From: Streptomyces sp. HUAS 15-9
GTDB taxonomy: Bacteria > Actinomycetota > Actinomycetes > Streptomycetales > Streptomycetaceae
NCBI RefSeq assembly: GCF_025642155.1
Contig: NZ_CP106798.1
Span: 7,998,001-8,062,000, forward strand
Direction of reading: 5' to 3'
Length of the DNA stretch: 64,000 nt
Within the stretch, counting starts at the first letter, position 1. The number at the start of each line of letters is the position of its first letter. The notes under the pieces are model-generated. The model searched no databases, was not told where the DNA came from, and worked only from the letters and a program-made list of their open reading frames with translations. A program made the position numbers and the translations under genes. This document shows positions 60,997-64,000 of this stretch, in pieces.

Positions 60997-63398
60997 GGGG
61001 CCACCGCCTCTGCGGCGGGAGGTTCGGGGGCGCGCCCGCCGTCCTCGTCCTCGTCCAGGTCGTCGTCCGACACGCTGCCGTCGGCCCCGACGGGTCCCAC
61101 CGCGGTGAACAGCAGGCTCAGCTCGGCGTCCGCCGGCTGCCTGGTCCGGCCGGCGCGATGACGCACGCCCAGCCAGGTCAGCCACAGCAGCGGCAGTACG
61201 CCGCCGACCAGGAACACCACGTCTCCGGGCAGGCGCAGCCACTCCAGGAAGACATTGGTGTCCGAGTGCAGATAGCCGAGGCTGCGCGCGTCCGCGTAGC
61301 CGCTCTCGACGACCTTGTACAGCTGAAGGGCGCCACCGGGCAGCAGCGTGGCGAACGACATCCACGCCAGGCCGAGGTTGAGCGACCAGAACGCCATCCG
61401 GGGCCAGCGGTCCGACCACTTGTTCTCGGGGATCAGGTAGCGCAGCGCGAACACCGCGAATCCGACCGCCAGCATGCCGTACACGCCCATCATCGCGGCG
61501 TGCGCGTGGTTCGCCGTCAGGCCCGTGCCCATCTCGTAGTACGACACGATGGGCAGGTTGACCAGGAAGCCGAACACACCGGCACCCAGGAAGTTCCAGA
61601 AGCCGACGGCGGCCAGGAACATCACGGCCCAGCGGTGCGGGAACGGGGTGCTCGACGGGCTGTGCCGACGGGCGCCGATCTGCAGGAAGCTCCACGCCTC
61701 GACGGTGAGGAAGAGCAGCGGCACCACCTCGAGGGCGGAGAACGTCGCGCCCAGCGCCAGGTGCTCGGCGGGCTCACCCGAGAAGTACAGGTGGTGCATG
61801 GTGCCGATCACGCCGCCCGCGCCGTACAGCACGACGTCGAGGAAGATCACGGACAGCGCCACCCGCTCACGGACGACACCCAGCAGCACGAACAGGTAGG
61901 CGACGGTCGCGGTGGTGAAGAGCTCCATGAAGTCCTCGACCCACAGGTGCACCACGATGAAGCGCCAGAAGTCGGCCGCGGTGAACTGCGATTCGGGACT
62001 GGCCAGCAGGCCGACGGCGTAGAACGCGGGCAGCGCGAGCGCGGCCAGGAAGAACAGCCACGGCATGTTCGCGACGCTCTCCCGGCGCAGCCTGCGGCGC
62101 AGTCCGCGGAAGAGGATCACGACCCAGATCACCATGCCGAGGGTCAGCAGGACCTGCCACACCCGGCCGAGGTCCAGATACTCCCAGCCCTGGTTGCCCA
62201 GCGCGCTCCACAGGTTGCCGAGCCAGCCGCGCTGTCCGGCCAGTTCGCCCAGCAGGCTGCCGACGACCACGACGACCAGCGCGCCGAGCAGGATCCGGCT
62301 GAGCAGGGCCTGCTTGCGGGGCTCCCAGCCGCGGGCGATCAGCGGGGTGATGAAGATGCCGATGGCCAGGAACGAGGTGACCACCCAGAAGATCGCCAGC
62401 TGGGTGTGCCAGGTGCGGACCAGGTTGTACGGCAGCCAGCGGTCGAGCGGGATGCCGAAGAAGCTGCCGAGGTCGGCCCGGTAGTGCTGGGCGGCCGAGC
62501 CCAGCAGCGCCTGGACCAGGAACAGTCCGGCCATCGCGAAGAAGAACCAGGCCGTGGTGCGCTGTGCCGGGGTGAGCCGGACGGTGTCGGGCGCGTGGAA
62601 GCGCAGTTCCCGGTGGTCACGCCGGTGCCAGCCCAGGAAGTTCCAGCGTCCGAAGGCGGCGAACAGCGCGCCGGTGCCCACCAGCAGGAAGATCAGCGAC
62701 AGCACGCTCCAGGTCACGGTGTGACCGGTCGGCTTGTTGTGGACCAGGGGCTCCGACGGCCAGTTGTTGGTGTACGAGTAGGCCTCGCCGGGGCGGTCGG
62801 CCGCGGAGGTCCACGCCGTCCAGCCGAAGTAGGCCGTGACGTCGTGGATCTCGCCCGGATCGGTGATCGCGTTCGGCTTGAGGCCCTGCTTGCCGTCGGG
62901 CCGGCCGAGCAGGTCGGCGTAGTGCTTCGTCAGCTCGGTGAAGGCGGCGGCCTGGGCGTCGCTCCACACCAGGGTGCCGGTCGCCTTGTCGTAGCGGTTG
63001 GTCCGGTATTCCGCGGCGGTGCGCTCGTCGGCGTTCGCGACGCCGGAATCGACGTACTGCTTGTGCACCATGGTGGCGCTGCGGTGCAGGTAGTCGGCCG
63101 TGAAGTCCGGTCCCAGATAGGCGCCGTGGCCGTAGATCGAGCCGTACTGCATCAGGCCGGTGCGCAGGAACACCTTCTGGCCCTCGCGGACGTCGTCGCC
63201 GGTGAAGACGACCTGGCCGGAGGCCGTGACGGTCTTCTCCGGTATCGGGGGCTGGGCCTGGTAGGTCCGCATCGCCAGCAGTCCGAGGACCAGGAATCCG
63301 CCGAGCGTGACGAGGATGGCCGCCTGGACCCATCCCCTGGCGATCATCCGTGGCCGCTTGTTTTCACCGGGGCTGACGCCCGCTGGTGATCTTCCCAT
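60993..63398 (-). CDS. norB: Quinol-dependent nitric oxide reductase (qNor)
   Basis: 801 residues, the single-subunit form with about 14 transmembrane helices. It reduces two NO to N2O with electrons from quinol. The N-terminal extension replaces the NorC subunit (ASGQVVFTGDDVREGQKVFL, MQYGSIYGHGAYLGPDFTAD), and the heme-copper core holds RTWHTQLAIFWVVTSFLA, IVVHLWVEDFMELFTT, GTMHHLYFSGEP with the Fe-B His pair, and TANHAHAAMMGVYGMLAVG with the heme ligands. ATG 63398 has AGGAGG upstream. A 22-bp palindrome lies 64 bases before the start. It heads the transcript that includes the small membrane protein. Confidence 0.94.
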   Translation of the reverse strand: MGRSPAGVSPGENKRPRMIARGWVQAAILVTLGGFLVLGLLAMRTYQAQPPIPEKTVTASGQVVFTGDDVREGQKVFLRTGLMQYGSIYGHGAYLGPDFTADYLHRSATMVHKQYVDSGVANADERTAAEYRTNRYDKATGTLVWSDAQAAAFTELTKHYADLLGRPDGKQGLKPNAITDPGEIHDVTAYFGWTAWTSAADRPGEAYSYTNNWPSEPLVHNKPTGHTVTWSVLSLIFLLVGTGALFAAFGRWNFLGWHRRDHRELRFHAPDTVRLTPAQRTTAWFFFAMAGLFLVQALLGSAAQHYRADLGSFFGIPLDRWLPYNLVRTWHTQLAIFWVVTSFLAIGIFITPLIARGWEPRKQALLSRILLGALVVVVVGSLLGELAGQRGWLGNLWSALGNQGWEYLDLGRVWQVLLTLGMVIWVVILFRGLRRRLRRESVANMPWLFFLAALALPAFYAVGLLASPESQFTAADFWRFIVVHLWVEDFMELFTTATVAYLFVLLGVVRERVALSVIFLDVVLYGAGGVIGTMHHLYFSGEPAEHLALGATFSALEVVPLLFLTVEAWSFLQIGARRHSPSSTPFPHRWAVMFLAAVGFWNFLGAGVFGFLVNLPIVSYYEMGTGLTANHAHAAMMGVYGMLAVGFAVFALRYLIPENKWSDRWPRMAFWSLNLGLAWMSFATLLPGGALQLYKVVESGYADARSLGYLHSDTNVFLEWLRLPGDVVFLVGGVLPLLWLTWLGVRHRAGRTRQPADAELSLLFTAVGPVGADGSVSDDDLDEDEDGGRAPEPPAAEAVAP

Positions 63399-63461
63399 CT
63401 CCTGTGCCCTCCTCGAGATCCGACACCCGTCGTCGCGGGTGTCGTGCACTGCAGGGAGAGT

Positions 63462-63483
63462 AATACCAATCAGGATTGGTATT
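63462..63483. promoter_or_regulatory. 22-bp palindrome between norB and a divergent promoter
   Basis: AATACCAATC and GATTGGTATT are perfect 10-bp arms around AG. On the plus strand it contains TTGGTA (63476-63481), 19 bases before TAAACT (63501-63506), a possible divergent promoter. Its sequence is unrelated to the 44-bp palindrome of the regulator gene. Confidence 0.78.
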
Positions 63484-63512
63484 TAACAGGGGGCCTCGTC
63501 TAAACTGGCCGA

Positions 63513-63664
63513 CAGGTGGCCACCGACACCACGGACAACCGACGTGACGACAGAGAGGAGAGCCTCTGATAGGCATGCACGAAGACCAGGAGGCTTCCCT
63601 CGCCACGGGATGCCTCGGTGCAGAAAGACGGCGAAGCACCCCCGGCGCGATACGGGGGTGCTTC
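63513..63664 (+). ncRNA. Possible small RNA divergent from norB
   Basis: Begins about seven bases after the TAAACT hexamer and ends at a strong hairpin (63633-63664). Within it GAGGC-TTCCC and GGGAT-GCCTC form a second hairpin near 63589-63617. No protein frame with a ribosome site is convincing: a 90-residue frame beginning at 63575 looks non-coding. Start position and existence are inferred from promoter and terminator only. Confidence 0.4.
63633..63664 (+). terminator. 12-bp hairpin terminator
   Basis: GAAGCACCCCCG pairs with CGGGGGTGCTTC over an 8-base loop. It sits about 215 bases upstream of the next gene and would end any transcript starting near 63513. Confidence 0.75.
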
Positions 63665-63879
63665 CCGCGTCCGCGCAGCCGTCGGCCGCGCGGACGACGG
63701 GGCGAGGTCGGCCGAGATTCGCCCCGGCACCGCGCCGGTCCGGGCTCCGCCCGAGATGTAACCGAATCGTCACAGCCCTTCGCGGCGCCACAACTCCCTC
63801 CGGGACATTTGGGTCGAACCCGGTGTCGGCACGACCAGCCGACCTGACGACCCATCAACATCCCCCGGGGGGAACGAAG

Positions 63880-64000
63880 ATGAGTAACAGCGCACACCCC
63901 GCACGCCGCTTTGGAGTCCCCACCGCCGTCACCGCGGCCTCCTTCCTGCTGCTGGCCGGCGCCGGCATCCTGGCCGCGCCGTCCGCGTTCGCGGGCGTCC
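63880..64000 (+). CDS. N-terminus of a secreted protein
   Basis: The first 40 codons before the window edge. ATG 63880 has GGGGGGAACGAAG upstream. The peptide is a clean signal sequence: NSAHPARRFG, then TAASFLLLAGAGILAAPSAF and the AFA cleavage site. The mature protein is out of view, so no function can be given. I looked for a c-di-AMP riboswitch in the leader (63665-63879) and saw none. Confidence 0.75.
   Translation, partial: MSNSAHPARRFGVPTAVTAASFLLLAGAGILAAPSAFAGV

Noticed and set aside
61158..63389. A 743-codon plus-strand frame opposite norB
   Set aside because: Gln/Glu/His/Arg-rich antisense frame of the qNor gene; no family resemblance.
63665..63879. Possible c-di-AMP riboswitch before the secreted protein at the right edge
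   Set aside because: The position is typical for such elements in Streptomyces, but I could not find the conserved core sequences.

Overview
The window is about 64 kb of very GC-rich DNA with third-position G/C bias, GTG starts and dense short operons. It reads as a Streptomyces or close relative. Supporting families are a mycothiol-dependent formaldehyde dehydrogenase, a SAV2177-type methyltransferase, a streptogrisin-like protease, a CU044_5270-type partner of an ECF sigma factor, F420/FMN split-barrel enzymes and many secreted hydrolases. Nothing requires an essential core locus. There are several decayed genes, so accessory or chromosome-arm DNA is plausible (inference). I saw no rRNA, tRNA, CRISPR array, integrase or insertion sequence.

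Layout. 0-6 kb: the end of a CoxS/CoxL-type molybdenum hydroxylase operon, a secreted GH5 enzyme, a secreted beta-propeller divergent from a TetR regulator, and a graveyard holding a deleted GT1 glycosyltransferase and a truncated GH27 alpha-galactosidase. 6-13 kb: an orphan cytochrome oxidase subunit I, an ECF sigma factor with its partner, and an exporter-type ABC protein. 12.8-18 kb: a CsoR/CstR-like repressor with a clear operator, the mycothiol formaldehyde pair (mscR plus metallo-hydrolase), two SDR enzymes and an L,D-transpeptidase. 18-30 kb: methyltransferases, a membrane-tethered streptogrisin-like protease, a MalY-type lyase, DJ-1 and PPOX proteins, a large secreted alpha/beta hydrolase, and a DUF35 gene sharing an operator with a TetR gene. 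30-43 kb: a PP2C phosphatase with sensory domains, an RpiR regulator, a PMT/GT39-like membrane protein, a frameshifted PAP2 pseudogene and a GH65 phosphorylase with its beta-phosphoglucomutase. 43-51 kb: a BlaI/M56 pair facing a membrane glycosyltransferase-like operon, a Ser/Thr kinase and a DedA-PAP2-PAP2 operon. 51-57 kb: a nickel-transporter remnant behind a Nur-box-like site, an APC permease, transhydrogenase SthA and a sulfite-oxidase-fold protein. 57-64 kb: a GH15 enzyme and a nitric-oxide module (DGC protein, Cys-bearing HTH regulator, small membrane protein, quinol NO reductase), then a possible small RNA and the start of a secreted protein.

Two groups look most worth following. First, BlaI-type dyads (CTACA-N3-TGTAG) lie on both sides of the blaI/membrane-glycosyltransferase divergence, and related N4 dyads precede the DedA-PAP2-PAP2 operon. 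This suggests one switch over lipid-carrier and envelope functions. Second, the nitric-oxide module has an unusually perfect 44-bp inverted repeat whose loop holds the -35 element of the regulator, and a separate 22-bp palindrome before the reductase. The second palindrome also overlaps a divergent promoter that could drive a terminated RNA.

Several genes lack a Shine-Dalgarno sequence but carry a TANNNT -10 hexamer 6-8 bases before the start codon, so leaderless transcription seems common here. All functional statements rest on motif recognition by eye; no database search was run.
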